Part shown: positions 37,236 to 47,462 of the stretch, piece after piece
How positions within the stretch are numbered: position 1 is the first letter of the stretch
Layout of the letters: every line of letters begins with the position of its first letter
Assembly: GCA_009772985.1 (NCBI GenBank)
Contig: WOUS01000002.1
Span: forward strand, 62,001 to 126,000
Origin: Anaerolineaceae bacterium
GTDB lineage: Bacteria > Chloroflexota > Anaerolineae > Anaerolineales > Villigracilaceae
Reading direction: 5' to 3'
Length of the DNA: 64,000 bases
Position numbers and translations under genes: made by a program
Notes under the pieces: model-generated
What the model was told of the DNA's origin: nothing
The model's database searches: none
Seen by the model: only the letters and a program-made list of their open reading frames with translations

Positions 37236-37946
37236 ATGTCCCAGCCGACGCCAATCACCATCATAATCGTGGACGACCACCCAATTTTCCTGCAAGGGGT
37301 GGCGAATGCGTTGTCGCTGGAGCCGGGCTTCGAGATCGTCGGCCAGGCCGCCGACGGTGAGGCGGCGATCAACCTGATCCGTTCGCTGCGTCCGGCGGTG
37401 GCGGTAGTGGATATCAATCTGCCCATTATGAACGGCCAGCAGGTCACCCACCTCGTTATCCAGGAGAAACTCCCGACGCGCGTGATCCTGTTGACCGCCT
37501 ACGACGACAGTGAGCAGATCCTTCATGCAGCCTGGGCGGGAGCGGCGGGGTATTGCGCCAAGGAAGTGGATCCGGGTTGCCTGGTCAGCGCCATCACGAA
37601 TGTGGCCCAGGGGAAATTTGTGATTGGCGACCAGGTTTTCGGAGATAAGGAATTCAAGCAGTGGATGGAAGTACAGATGGAGAAGGCCCGGCATTCCTAC
37701 AGCGAACCTGGCAGCCCCTTCCACCCGCTGTCGGACCGTGAGATGGAAGTCCTTTCCTGTGTCGTCAGGGGGATGAGCAACAAGGAGATCGCCGCCAGTT
37801 TGGGCATCAGCCACCAGACGGTCAAGAACCACGTCACGTCCATATTGCGGAAATTCGGCGTCGAAGACAGGACCCAGGCGGTTGTCTATGCCCTCAAGCG
37901 CGGCTGGGTGCAACTGCGCGGCGCCGATTCAAAACTCCAGGAGTAA
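37236..37946 (+). CDS. LuxR/NarL-family response regulator
   Basis: IIVDDHPIFLQGV receiver domain; LSDREMEVLSCVVRGMSNKEIAASLGISHQTVKNHVTSIL HTH. Confidence 0.95.
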   Translation: MSQPTPITIIIVDDHPIFLQGVANALSLEPGFEIVGQAADGEAAINLIRSLRPAVAVVDINLPIMNGQQVTHLVIQEKLPTRVILLTAYDDSEQILHAAWAGAAGYCAKEVDPGCLVSAITNVAQGKFVIGDQVFGDKEFKQWMEVQMEKARHSYSEPGSPFHPLSDREMEVLSCVVRGMSNKEIAASLGISHQTVKNHVTSILRKFGVEDRTQAVVYALKRGWVQLRGADSKLQE

Positions 37947-37949
37947 TGT

Positions 37950-38990
37950 ATGCCCCTGATTGAAGGAACGAAAAGCGCGAGCGCAGATCCTTTGCAAAGC
38001 ATCCAATCGGAATTGGATGAGACCTATCGCGGGTTGAAAGAGATCAACCTGATGCTGGAACAAAGCCGGGTGGAGGTCAACAAACTGACCCAGCGCAACG
38101 CGGCCATCACGGCGCATTTGCAGCAGATCCAGGGGAATCTGGCGCAGATGCCAGCCGAAGAGGTGCGCTTGGCGTACGACTCGGCCCTCGACGCCCAGCA
38201 GCGCTTGTTTGTGATGCGCGGCCAATTGGAGAAACTGCAAGGCGACCAGTCCCATCTCGAGCGGTACAAGGCGAACCTGGAGCGGCTCAGGGATACGTTC
38301 TCCGCGAGCGGGAATGGCGGAGCCGCCAAAGAGAAGGGCGCGCTGGCCAGCGTCGAAATGCTTGTCAATGCCCAGGAGGCCGAACGGCAGCGCCTGTCGC
38401 GCCAGATGCACGACGGTCCCGCCCAGGCCCTGTCGAATTTCATCCTCCAGACCGAGATCGCCATGCGCCTGCTGGATGTGGACGCGGAACAGGCGCGGAC
38501 TGAACTGGGGAATTTGAAGGCTGCGGCCATGAGCACGTTCCAAAAAGTGCGCAACTTCATTTTCGAACTGCGTCCCATGATGCTGGATGACCTCGGCCTG
38601 GTTCCCACCATCCGCCGGTATGCCGAGACGTTTAAGGAACAGGCCGGCATGGAGTTGAACGTGACCGTCACGGGCAATGAGCGCCGGATGGAGCCTTATC
38701 TGGAAGTTCTTGTTTTCCGCGCAATGCAGGAACTCTTGGGGAATTCCGCCCGTTACAGCCAGGCCAGCCTTGTGAAAATACAGGTGGATATGGGCGACAG
38801 CGTGGTCAAGTTGAATGTGGATGACAACGGGAAGGGATTTGATCCGGAAGCGATCGGGAAGGAACATGGCCTGGGGCTGAAATTGATCAAGGAGCGGGTC
38901 GAACTTCTGGGCGGCAATTTCGAAATAGACAGCGTACCCGGAAAGGGCGCGCGCGTGATGCTGGCTGTCCCCGCCCGAACCGGGTCCTGA
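37950..38990 (+). CDS. Soluble DegS-like sensor histidine kinase (HisKA_3)
   Basis: EAERQRLSRQMHDGPAQALSNFILQ; DDNGKGFD, HGLGLKLIKERVELLGG; no TM segment. Confidence 0.93.
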   Translation: MPLIEGTKSASADPLQSIQSELDETYRGLKEINLMLEQSRVEVNKLTQRNAAITAHLQQIQGNLAQMPAEEVRLAYDSALDAQQRLFVMRGQLEKLQGDQSHLERYKANLERLRDTFSASGNGGAAKEKGALASVEMLVNAQEAERQRLSRQMHDGPAQALSNFILQTEIAMRLLDVDAEQARTELGNLKAAAMSTFQKVRNFIFELRPMMLDDLGLVPTIRRYAETFKEQAGMELNVTVTGNERRMEPYLEVLVFRAMQELLGNSARYSQASLVKIQVDMGDSVVKLNVDDNGKGFDPEAIGKEHGLGLKLIKERVELLGGNFEIDSVPGKGARVMLAVPARTGS

Positions 38991-39074
38991 CGCCGGGCGG
39001 GCGGTAATTCGGCAGTTGACTTTTACTGTATAATGCAATTGTAGACTATCCATTTTGGGAAAAAGGAGAATGCT

Positions 39075-40172
39075 ATGCGCCGAGGAAGAACCATACTTGT
39101 CATTTTGCTGGTGGTGGTTGTCGTCATTGTCGGAGGCGTACTCGCTGTCCGGTTGTTAGGCGGAACAACGGGCGGCCAAACAGCGGCAACCCCCACGCCG
39201 GAAGTTCGGTATGTGGAAGTCATCGTTGCCGGTCAGAACATCTCCTCCGGGCAGCAAATCGAGGAAGGGATGCTGTCAACCATGCACATCCCGGAAACCT
39301 ATCAGGCCGCAGGGTACATCACTGACAGGAATCTGGTGGTAGGCAAGTTTTCCAAAATCCAGATCCTCCAGGACTGGCCTATCATGACCACGATGTTGTC
39401 AGATAAACCCTCGGATCTGCCCGGTTCGTCCTGGGCAACCACGATCAACCCTGGCTTGACCGCCGTTTCCATTCCCATTACCCGCCTGAGCGCGGCGGCC
39501 TACGGGATTCGTGACAACGACTGGGTGAACGTGATCGTCACCATGCTGCTGGTGGATGTTGACGCAAGTTACCAGACAATCCTGCCGAATTACACCGCCA
39601 CTGTCACCGGCGCGGGTGCGCTGCCCGGGGCGCTTCCCGTGCTGACCGTGCAGATCGGCTCCGGCGGAGAGGCGTCTACGCAGGGGCGCGCCGAACTGGA
39701 CCCGACCCTCAATAACGCAATCTACGTTGTCCCCTCTGAACTTCAGCGCCCGCGCATGGTCTCCCAGATGATTATGCAGAATATCCAGGTCCTGCACGTG
39801 GGCACCTTCCCGCTTCCCGGCGAGGCGACTGAAACGCCGGTTGCAACGCCGGGCGGGACAACGCCGATCGCGGGAGTTCAGGTGCAGCAGACCCAGGTGA
39901 CGCGCCCCGACATCATCACCCTGATGGTTACCCCGCAGGATGCCGTGGTGCTGACGTACCTGGTTTACAGCGGTTCGCAGATCACATTGACCCTGCGCAA
40001 CCCGGACGACTATGACTTCAAGACAACCACCGACGCCACCAACCTGCAATACCTGTTGAGCCAGTACGACATCCCGGTGCCTGCCAAGTTGCCGTATTCG
40101 CTGCAGCCGCGTATTGATGAACTGATCCAGCCATCGCTGCCGAATGACGTGATCATTGCGCCGGCGCAATAG
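39075..40172 (+). CDS. cpaB: Flp pilus assembly protein CpaB (RcpC/SAF domain)
   Basis: N-terminal TM; VIVAGQNISSGQQIEEGML SAF; gene order before cpaE/cpaF/tadBC. Confidence 0.85.
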   Translation: MRRGRTILVILLVVVVVIVGGVLAVRLLGGTTGGQTAATPTPEVRYVEVIVAGQNISSGQQIEEGMLSTMHIPETYQAAGYITDRNLVVGKFSKIQILQDWPIMTTMLSDKPSDLPGSSWATTINPGLTAVSIPITRLSAAAYGIRDNDWVNVIVTMLLVDVDASYQTILPNYTATVTGAGALPGALPVLTVQIGSGGEASTQGRAELDPTLNNAIYVVPSELQRPRMVSQMIMQNIQVLHVGTFPLPGEATETPVATPGGTTPIAGVQVQQTQVTRPDIITLMVTPQDAVVLTYLVYSGSQITLTLRNPDDYDFKTTTDATNLQYLLSQYDIPVPAKLPYSLQPRIDELIQPSLPNDVIIAPAQ

Positions 40173-40269
40173 CGGTGGGGCAGGTCGTATCCCGATTTTT
40201 AATGGCCGAGGACGCCCTCAGGGAATCTCCTGACAGGCTCCGCGAACAGTATCTTAATGGAGTTAATGC

Positions 40270-41508
40270 ATGGCTGAAGGCGAAAAGATCCGCGTGCTGA
40301 TTGTGGACGATGTTGCCGAGACGCGCGAGAATATTCGGAAGTTGTTGCAATTCGAGGCCGATCTCGAGGTTGTCGGGACGGCGAAGACCGGTCGGGAGGC
40401 TATCCAATTCAGCCAGGAGATGAACCCGGATGTGGTCTTGATGGACATCAACATGCCGGACATGGATGGCATTGCTGCCACCGAGCAGATCCGGCAGAAG
40501 ATGCCTCACGTCCAGGTGGTGATCCTCACCGTGCAGGGAGATGCGAATTACATGCGGCGCGCCCTGCAGGTGGGCGCGCGCGATTTCCTCACCAAGCCTC
40601 CCATGGCCGACGAACTGACCGCCGCCATCCGCCGCGCCGGTGTTGTAGCCAAGGAAGAACGCGTCAAGAATGTACAGCCCCACAGCGTCCCTGCCGGGAC
40701 GGCGGCGCACGCTGTTTTTGCCGGCCGGGCAAGCCAGGGGAAGATCATCATGCTTTACAGCCCGAAGGGCGGAACCGGATGCACTACCCTGGCTGTGAAC
40801 CTGGCGCTGGCATTGCACAACGAAGAAACCCGGACAGCGCTGATTGATACCAACCTGCAATTTGGCGATGTGGCGGTTTTCCTCAACGAGCAGGGAAAGA
40901 ACACGATCCTGGACCTCGCCCCCCGCGCCGAGGAACTTGACCCCGAAATGGTCGAGGAGGTCATGATCCGTCATGCGGCCTCCGGCATGCACATCCTGGC
41001 GGCCCCCTCGAAACCCGAACACGCGGACAAAATCACGGCGGAGCAGGTTTCCAGATTGCTCCAATACTTGCGCCAGATCTACGCCTATGTGGTTGTGGAT
41101 ACGACTTCCTACCTCACCGATGTGACCCTGAGCGTTCTTGACGTGTGCGACACGATCGTTCTCGTAGTGACGCAGGATATTCCGGCGATCAAGGATGGCC
41201 GGCTGTTCCTGGATTTGCTGCTGACACTGGGGGTGTCACAATCCAAGGTCGCTTTTGTGATGAACCGCTACGACAAGCGGATCACCATCACTCCCGAAAA
41301 AGTGGGCGAAAATCTCAAGCAGGAAGTGGTGGCCGTCATTCCTCTGGACGAGCGCGTTGTCATTCCTTCTGTCAATCGCGGCGTCCCGTTCATGCTGGAC
41401 AACAAGACCCAGCCTGCGGCGCGCGGCATTTTTTCGCTGGCAGAAGCATTGCGCGCCAGGTTGACTGCCCAGGAGTCGGGCGACGCCGATCAGCCGGCAA
41501 AACGGTAA
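40270..41508 (+). CDS. cpaE: Receiver-domain + ParA-like ATPase (CpaE/TadZ)
   Basis: VLIVDDVAETRENIRKLL...DVVLMDINMPDMDG; YSPKGGTGCTTLAVNLALAL deviant Walker A. Confidence 0.9.
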   Translation: MAEGEKIRVLIVDDVAETRENIRKLLQFEADLEVVGTAKTGREAIQFSQEMNPDVVLMDINMPDMDGIAATEQIRQKMPHVQVVILTVQGDANYMRRALQVGARDFLTKPPMADELTAAIRRAGVVAKEERVKNVQPHSVPAGTAAHAVFAGRASQGKIIMLYSPKGGTGCTTLAVNLALALHNEETRTALIDTNLQFGDVAVFLNEQGKNTILDLAPRAEELDPEMVEEVMIRHAASGMHILAAPSKPEHADKITAEQVSRLLQYLRQIYAYVVVDTTSYLTDVTLSVLDVCDTIVLVVTQDIPAIKDGRLFLDLLLTLGVSQSKVAFVMNRYDKRITITPEKVGENLKQEVVAVIPLDERVVIPSVNRGVPFMLDNKTQPAARGIFSLAEALRARLTAQESGDADQPAKR

Positions 41509-41526
41509 TCTTCAAGGAGACAGGCG

Positions 41527-42942
41527 ATGTCCTTGCTAAAACGAATCGAACAGGGGCAGGGCAAGCCCGCGGAGCCGCAGAGTCCGGCCTCCGGCCAGCA
41601 GGCCGGTGACGGGTCCCGGCTGGCGTCGCTCCAGGCGCGGCGGGTGAGCGCGCCGAGCGCGGCCCCGCAAGCCGGAACTTATTTCGACCTCAAGACCCGC
41701 GTTCAGAACAAGCTCCTGGCGGAACTTGACCCCTCGATGGATATCACCAAGACCGACGAGGTCCGCCGGACGATCCAGGATTTGTTCGAGCAAATCCTGG
41801 GCGAGGAGAATATTGTCCTTTCCCGGCCCGAGCGGGCGCGCCTGTTCGAGCAGATCGCGGCGGAGATCCTGGGCTTCGGCCCGCTCCAGCCGTTGCTCGA
41901 CGATGAGTCTGTCACGGAAATCATGGTCAACGGGGCCAAAAATATTTATATCGAGCGCAAAGGGAAGATCCACCGCGTGCCTGTGACGTTCGAGAGCAAC
42001 GAGCACGTTATGCGCATCATTGACCGCATCGTTGCCCCGCTGGGCCGGCGTATTGACGAGTCCAGCCCGTACGTGGATGCGCGTTTGCCGGATGGCTCCC
42101 GCGTGAACGCGGTCATTCCTCCGGTTTCGCTGGTGGGACCGACGCTGACCATCCGTAAATTCTTCAAGAACCCGATCACGATCGAGCAAATGGTCCAGTA
42201 TGGGACGTTGACGCCGGAATCGTTGCAGCTCCTGAAGGCGTGCGTGGAGGCGAGGCTCAACATTGTCATCTCCGGCGGTACCGGTTCCGGGAAGACCACG
42301 CTGTTGAACGTCCTTTCCGGTTTTATCCCGAACGACGAGCGCATCCTGACCATCGAAAATGCCGCCGAGCTCCAGCTGCGCCAGGAGCACGTGGTTACGC
42401 TGGAATCGCGCCCGCCCAATATCGAGGGCCGCGGCGAGATCACCATTCGGCAACTGGTGATCAACGCGTTGCGCATGCGTCCCGACCGGATCATCGTCGG
42501 CGAAATCCGCGACGATGCGGCGCTGGACATGCTGCAGGCCATGAATACCGGCCACGATGGTTCCATGACCACGCTGCACTCCAACTCGCCGCGCGATACC
42601 CTGTCCCGCCTCGAAACGATGGTCATGATGGCCGGGATGGACCTGCCGGTGCGCGCCATCCGGGAACAGGTCTCATCGGCGATTGACTTGATTGTCCACG
42701 AAGAGCGCTTGCGGGACGGGTCGCGCAAGGTGGTCAACGTTACCGAGGTCAGCGGCATGGAGGGCGACGTTATCACCATGACGGATGTCTTTGTCTTTGA
42801 GCAGACCGGCATCGAAGACGGTAAAGTGGTCGGGCGCATACGCCCAACCGGCCTGCGTCCGAAGTTCATGGACAAGATCGAAGCCTCCGGCATCCATTTG
42901 CCTCCCTCGATCTTCGGCGTGGGCGAGCGGCGGCGGTACTAA
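41527..42942 (+). CDS. cpaF: CpaF/TadA secretion ATPase
   Basis: ISGGTGSGKTTLLNVLSGFIPNDERILTIEN; GEIRDDAALDMLQAMNTGHDGSMTTLHSNS. Confidence 0.96.
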   Translation: MSLLKRIEQGQGKPAEPQSPASGQQAGDGSRLASLQARRVSAPSAAPQAGTYFDLKTRVQNKLLAELDPSMDITKTDEVRRTIQDLFEQILGEENIVLSRPERARLFEQIAAEILGFGPLQPLLDDESVTEIMVNGAKNIYIERKGKIHRVPVTFESNEHVMRIIDRIVAPLGRRIDESSPYVDARLPDGSRVNAVIPPVSLVGPTLTIRKFFKNPITIEQMVQYGTLTPESLQLLKACVEARLNIVISGGTGSGKTTLLNVLSGFIPNDERILTIENAAELQLRQEHVVTLESRPPNIEGRGEITIRQLVINALRMRPDRIIVGEIRDDAALDMLQAMNTGHDGSMTTLHSNSPRDTLSRLETMVMMAGMDLPVRAIREQVSSAIDLIVHEERLRDGSRKVVNVTEVSGMEGDVITMTDVFVFEQTGIEDGKVVGRIRPTGLRPKFMDKIEASGIHLPPSIFGVGERRRY

Positions 42943-42946
42943 TTTC

Positions 42947-43026
42947 GGTAATGGTGCAAAGTACATGATGTAGAGCGAGATAGTATCTCGCTCTACGGTG
43001 AAAATCATGTAACTCGACCCACTACC
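42947..43026. repeat. 80-bp nested-palindrome MITE-like element, single copy
   Basis: GGTAATGGTGCAAAGTACATGAT-GTAGAGCGAGATA-G-TATCTCGCTCTAC-GGTGAAAATCATGTAACTCGACCCACTACC. Confidence 0.85.
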
Positions 43027-43051
43027 CTGATTTCTTCTTGGCATCGGGCAG

Positions 43052-44023
43052 GTGTTATCCATGGATCTGACAACGATCTTGCTGGTTGGCGGTGGCATCG
43101 TACTGGTCTTGCTGATCATCGGCGTGGTGATCACGTCGAAGAGCGATCGGACCATGGTCGAAGAGCGGCTGGGGAAATATCTCGAGGAAGAGAAAGCCCC
43201 GGGGGCCAAGGAAGCCGGGAGCACAGCGCTGACCGACTGGGTCAACAAGCGCGTCGAGAAGTCTTCCATCGGTGAGCGGATCGCGCGGGACCTGGCGCGC
43301 GCCGATTTGAAATTGAAACCCGGCGAGTATATTGCCTTATACGTAATCACCACTATGGGCGGGGCGTTGATTGCCTTTATGCTGGGCGGCAGGAATCCAG
43401 TTTCGGCCATCATCGGGGCGGCGCTGGGTGCGCTGGTGCCTCGGTGGTATGTCAGGCGTCAAAAAGGCAGGAGGTTGATCAGGTTCAATGACCAATTGCC
43501 TGATATGCTCAACCTGATGGTGAATGGCTTGCGCGCCGGCTACTCCACGATGCAGGCCATGGAGGCGATCAGCAAGGAAATGCCAGCGCCCATCTGCGAC
43601 GAGTTCCGCCGCGTGGTGCAGGAAATGCAGCTGGGGATCCCGATGGAACGCGCCCTGGCGAATCTCCTGCGCCGCATCCCGAGCGAAGACCTGGATTTTG
43701 TCATCACGGCAGTCAATGTTCAGCGCGAGGTCGGCGGCAACCTGGCGGAGATCCTGGACGTGATTTCGTACACCATCCGGGAACGCATCCGCATCAAAGG
43801 GGAAATCCGTGTGCTGACTTCGCAGGTGATGTACTCCGGGAAACTCCTGGCGCTGATGCCCATCGCTTTGCTGATCTTGCTGTGGTTTATCAACCCGGGT
43901 TACATGATGACGTTCTTTACGGACGGGAATCTCGTTTGCGGCGTTGCCTCGCTCGTGACAGCCGGTTTCCTGATCGCCATCGGTTATTTTGTAATGACCC
44001 GTATCGCCAATATCGAGGTGTGA
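43052..44023 (+). CDS. tadB: TadB (type II secretion F-domain)
   Basis: FNDQLPDMLNLMVNGLRAGYSTMQAMEAISKEMPAPICDEFRRVVQEMQLG. Confidence 0.9.
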   Translation: MLSMDLTTILLVGGGIVLVLLIIGVVITSKSDRTMVEERLGKYLEEEKAPGAKEAGSTALTDWVNKRVEKSSIGERIARDLARADLKLKPGEYIALYVITTMGGALIAFMLGGRNPVSAIIGAALGALVPRWYVRRQKGRRLIRFNDQLPDMLNLMVNGLRAGYSTMQAMEAISKEMPAPICDEFRRVVQEMQLGIPMERALANLLRRIPSEDLDFVITAVNVQREVGGNLAEILDVISYTIRERIRIKGEIRVLTSQVMYSGKLLALMPIALLILLWFINPGYMMTFFTDGNLVCGVASLVTAGFLIAIGYFVMTRIANIEV

Positions 44024-44024
44024 G

Positions 44025-44966
44025 ATGTGGACTGCCATTATTATCGCGGTTGTTGTGGTTGGAGCCGGCGTTCTGATCTATTTTGGCGCGCGGCGGTTCA
44101 AGTCCCCCGAAGAAGACGAAGACCCATTGGCCGCCCGGCTGGCAGAATTCAGCCAGCGCGGCGATGCGTTCAGCCTGGAGGATATCGAGCTTTCGCAGCC
44201 GTTCACCGACCGGGTGGTCTACCCGTTGATGAAAAGACTGGGCGAAATTTCGTCCCGGTTTACGCCCCAGCACGTGCTGCAATCCACCGAGAAGAAACTC
44301 GAACTCGCCGGCAATCCCGGCCGCATGGACGCGTCCGCCTTTCTGTCGCTGCGATTTGTCGCCGCAGCCGGACTGGGCGGCTTCTTGTTCGTGATCTTCC
44401 TGATTTCCAAGACATGGCCTATAAGCCGGGAACTCCTGGTCGTGGCGCTGTTTGTTGTTTTAGGCTTTTTCTTCCCCGCCCTGTGGCTGAAGAGCAAGAT
44501 TGACAACCGCCAGAAACAGGTCCGCAAGGCCATGCCCGACGCCCTCGACCTGCTGACGATCTGTGTGGAGGCCGGTCTTGGGTTCGACGCGGCCATGTCG
44601 AAGGTCAACGAAAAATGGGAAAACGAACTGTCCCTCGCCTTTGGGCGCGCCATCCGCGAAATCCAACTTGGGAAATTGCGCCGCGAGGCTCTGAAAGACA
44701 TGGCTGACCGGATTGGCATCGCGGAGATGACCAGTTTTACCGCTGCGATCATCCAGAGTGAAGTCCTGGGCGTCAGCATGTCCAAGGTGCTGCGCATCCA
44801 GGCGGACCAGATGCGCATGAAACGGCGTCAGAGGGCAGAGGAAGAAGCGCACAAGGCCCCGATCAAAATGATCCTGCCGATGGGAATTTTCATTTTCCCC
44901 TCGATCCTGATTGTGCTATTGGTGCCGGCAGGCCTGAGTATTTCGAAGAACCTCGGCGGTCTGTAG
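44025..44966 (+). CDS. tadC: TadC (type II secretion F-domain)
   Basis: KAMPDALDLLTICVEAGLGFDAAMSKV..; KMILPMGIFIFPSILIVLLVPAGL. Confidence 0.9.
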   Translation: MWTAIIIAVVVVGAGVLIYFGARRFKSPEEDEDPLAARLAEFSQRGDAFSLEDIELSQPFTDRVVYPLMKRLGEISSRFTPQHVLQSTEKKLELAGNPGRMDASAFLSLRFVAAAGLGGFLFVIFLISKTWPISRELLVVALFVVLGFFFPALWLKSKIDNRQKQVRKAMPDALDLLTICVEAGLGFDAAMSKVNEKWENELSLAFGRAIREIQLGKLRREALKDMADRIGIAEMTSFTAAIIQSEVLGVSMSKVLRIQADQMRMKRRQRAEEEAHKAPIKMILPMGIFIFPSILIVLLVPAGLSISKNLGGL

Positions 44967-44980
44967 AACCCGGTTGACCT

Positions 44981-45709
44981 GTGGACTGGACATATCGCCC
45001 GACGCAATGGTTTTGGGACGGTCTTGACTGGCTTTACCCGCCGGTCTGCGGGGGATGCGGCCGGCCCGGGTTTCGCTGGTGCCCGGACTGTCAGGAACAG
45101 GTGGTGCGCGTACCGGAACCTGTTTGTGAAATCTGCGGCCTGCCTCAAAAAAGAGCGGGGATTTGCGCGGCCTGTTCGACAAAAAGCCCCCCCTATCGCG
45201 CCCTGCGTTCCTGGGTCGCCTTCGATGGCCCGATCCGGCAAGCGCTGCACCAGCTGAAATACCGGCGCAACATTGCCCTCGGCGATGCGCTTGCATACCC
45301 GCTGACCGAATACCTTGCCGGCTTGAATTGGCCGGTGGAAGCGGTCGTCCCTGTGCCGCTGGGAGCGAAACGGATGCGGGAGCGCGGCTACAACCAGGTC
45401 GGGCTGGTGGCGCGCCCGCTGGCGGCGCTGGCCGGCTGGCGGTACGCGCCCGGCGCTCTGGCCCGCTCACGCGAAACCAGGTCCCAGGTCGGGCTGACTG
45501 CTGCCGAGCGTCAGGAGAACATGCGCGACGCGTTCCATTCGGCCTCGCGCCTGGTCGCCGGGCGGACGGTCCTGCTGATGGACGATGTCGCCACCACCGG
45601 CTCGACTCTACGGTCCGGCGCCGAAGCGCTCCTTTCGTCGGGAGCGCGGGAAGTCTATGCCCTGACGATTGCCCGCGCCCTCCCGCATCATGGTTTAAAG
45701 ATCGTTTAA
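44981..45709 (+). CDS. ComF-family amidophosphoribosyltransferase
   Basis: CxxC zinc motifs near N-term; YNQVGLVARPLA; VLLMDDVATTGSTLRSGAEAL. Confidence 0.93.
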   Translation: MDWTYRPTQWFWDGLDWLYPPVCGGCGRPGFRWCPDCQEQVVRVPEPVCEICGLPQKRAGICAACSTKSPPYRALRSWVAFDGPIRQALHQLKYRRNIALGDALAYPLTEYLAGLNWPVEAVVPVPLGAKRMRERGYNQVGLVARPLAALAGWRYAPGALARSRETRSQVGLTAAERQENMRDAFHSASRLVAGRTVLLMDDVATTGSTLRSGAEALLSSGAREVYALTIARALPHHGLKIV

Positions 45710-45745
45710 CGGTTGGCCCTAATCCCATTCCTGAAGGAGGAACCC

Positions 45746-46309
45746 ATGGCTGTGAAAGTAGAAATAACCGCTCGTAACCTGGATGTGACCGACACGATCC
45801 GTGACTACGTGACGAAAAAGGCCTCCAAACTCGATCGTTACCTGGGCGAGTTGGAAGAGGTGCGGGTGGACCTCGCCTACGTGAAATCTGCGCGCAGCGC
45901 CAACGACCGGATGGTGGCGCAGATCACCGGCCGCGCCCGCAAGGCCATCCTCCGCACCGAGGAGCGCGCCGACGAACTGTTGGCCGCCTTCGACAACGCA
46001 ATTGATAAAATGCAGCGCCATCTGGAACGCTACAAAGGCCGGCGTCGCCACGGCCGCGGAGACGGGCGCTCTGCCGCGGAAGTGGCCGTTCCCATGCCGG
46101 AGGAATCTCCCGAGGCCGAACTCCCGATCATCGTCCGCCGCAAGCAGATCAAAGTGACGCCCATGAAAGAGGCCGATGCCCTGGAACAGATGCGCATGCT
46201 CGGGCACGACAACTTTTTCATCTTCTTCGACGTGGAGACCAACGCCACCGCCGTCCTGTACCGCCGCCGCGATGGGACGTACGGCGTTATTGAAGCGAAG
46301 GCCGGATAG
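45746..46309 (+). CDS. hpf: Long-form ribosome hibernation-promoting factor
   Basis: [34 protein letters not shown]-term [30 protein letters not shown]. Confidence 0.95.
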   Translation: MAVKVEITARNLDVTDTIRDYVTKKASKLDRYLGELEEVRVDLAYVKSARSANDRMVAQITGRARKAILRTEERADELLAAFDNAIDKMQRHLERYKGRRRHGRGDGRSAAEVAVPMPEESPEAELPIIVRRKQIKVTPMKEADALEQMRMLGHDNFFIFFDVETNATAVLYRRRDGTYGVIEAKAG

Positions 46310-46368
46310 CCGCCTGCGACAACGATACAACCGCCCCGGCTGTGTCCGGTCCGGTTGTGGGAGTCTGT

Positions 46369-47004
46369 ATGCAACCGACAGAATTTGACGACGATTTGAA
46401 TGACGAAGCGCTTGCCGCCAGCGGGATTGATCTCCAGGCAGTGGAAGACGCCATCCCGGCCATCCTGCGCGCCATCGGCGAAAACCCCGAGCGTCACGGC
46501 CTGGCCGCCACACCCCGCCGCGTGGCCCACATGTACGCCGAATTATTTTCCGGCTACCGGGCCGACCCGGAAACGCTGGTGAACGGCGCCCTCTTCGACG
46601 TGAAATACGATGAGATGGTCATTGTGCGCGACATCGAATTTTACAGCCTGTGCGAGCACCACTTGCTGCCGTTCATGGGCCGGGTCCACGTGGCCTACAT
46701 CCCCAGCGGCAAAGTGCTCGGCCTTTCGAAAATCCCCCGCATCGTCGACATGTTCGCCCGGCGGCTGCAGGTGCAGGAACGCATGACCCGCCAGGTCGCC
46801 GACTTCATCCGCGACGTGCTCCACCCGCAGGGAGTGGCCGTTGTCGTGGAAGGCCTGCACCTGTGCATGATGATGCGCGGCGTCCGCAAGCACAATGCCC
46901 GCATGACCACTTCGGCCATGCACGGCGCATTCCGGTCGAACCCGGCCACCCGCCAGGAATTTCTGGATAACATCAGCCGCGGCGCCTCGCCGCTGCAAAT
47001 TTAG
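46369..47004 (+). CDS. folE: GTP cyclohydrolase I
   Basis: [55 protein letters not shown]. Confidence 0.97.
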   Translation: MQPTEFDDDLNDEALAASGIDLQAVEDAIPAILRAIGENPERHGLAATPRRVAHMYAELFSGYRADPETLVNGALFDVKYDEMVIVRDIEFYSLCEHHLLPFMGRVHVAYIPSGKVLGLSKIPRIVDMFARRLQVQERMTRQVADFIRDVLHPQGVAVVVEGLHLCMMMRGVRKHNARMTTSAMHGAFRSNPATRQEFLDNISRGASPLQI

Positions 47005-47384
47005 GATTGACCGCGTTCGATTTCCACCCCGACGGATTCGGCTCCCGCGACCGCTTCCGGCTTCTCGACCCGCACCGTCACCTTCTGGACCGTTTGCCTG
47101 CCGAGACATAAACCGGCAATTTCCTCCGCCAGCGCCTCCACCGTGAACATCCGCGCCTCCTCAACCAGGGTGCGGATTTTTTTCGCCAGGTCGGCATAAT
47201 CAATGCAAACGGACAGATCGTCCGGCGCGCCGGCAGGACGCGGGTCGGTGAACACGGTCACGTTGACGAGCACCTCCTGCGGCGTCTCGCGCTCCCGCTC
47301 CAGGATGCCGAGGATGGCGCGGATGCGCAGGTTTCTGATGAATACTTTATCCACAACTGCCACCTTTGGCCAAGGGAATGTCAA
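47001..47384 (-). CDS. folB: Dihydroneopterin aldolase
   Basis: [59 protein letters not shown]. Confidence 0.9.
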   Translation of the reverse strand: MTFPWPKVAVVDKVFIRNLRIRAILGILERERETPQEVLVNVTVFTDPRPAGAPDDLSVCIDYADLAKKIRTLVEEARMFTVEALAEEIAGLCLGRQTVQKVTVRVEKPEAVAGAESVGVEIERGQS

Positions 47385-47462
47385 TGAAAATTCGACGCGG
47401 AATCGGTTGCATTGGAATCGATTTTGGTCTAAACTAATGGTGGCAGTTTACCACAATCCTTT

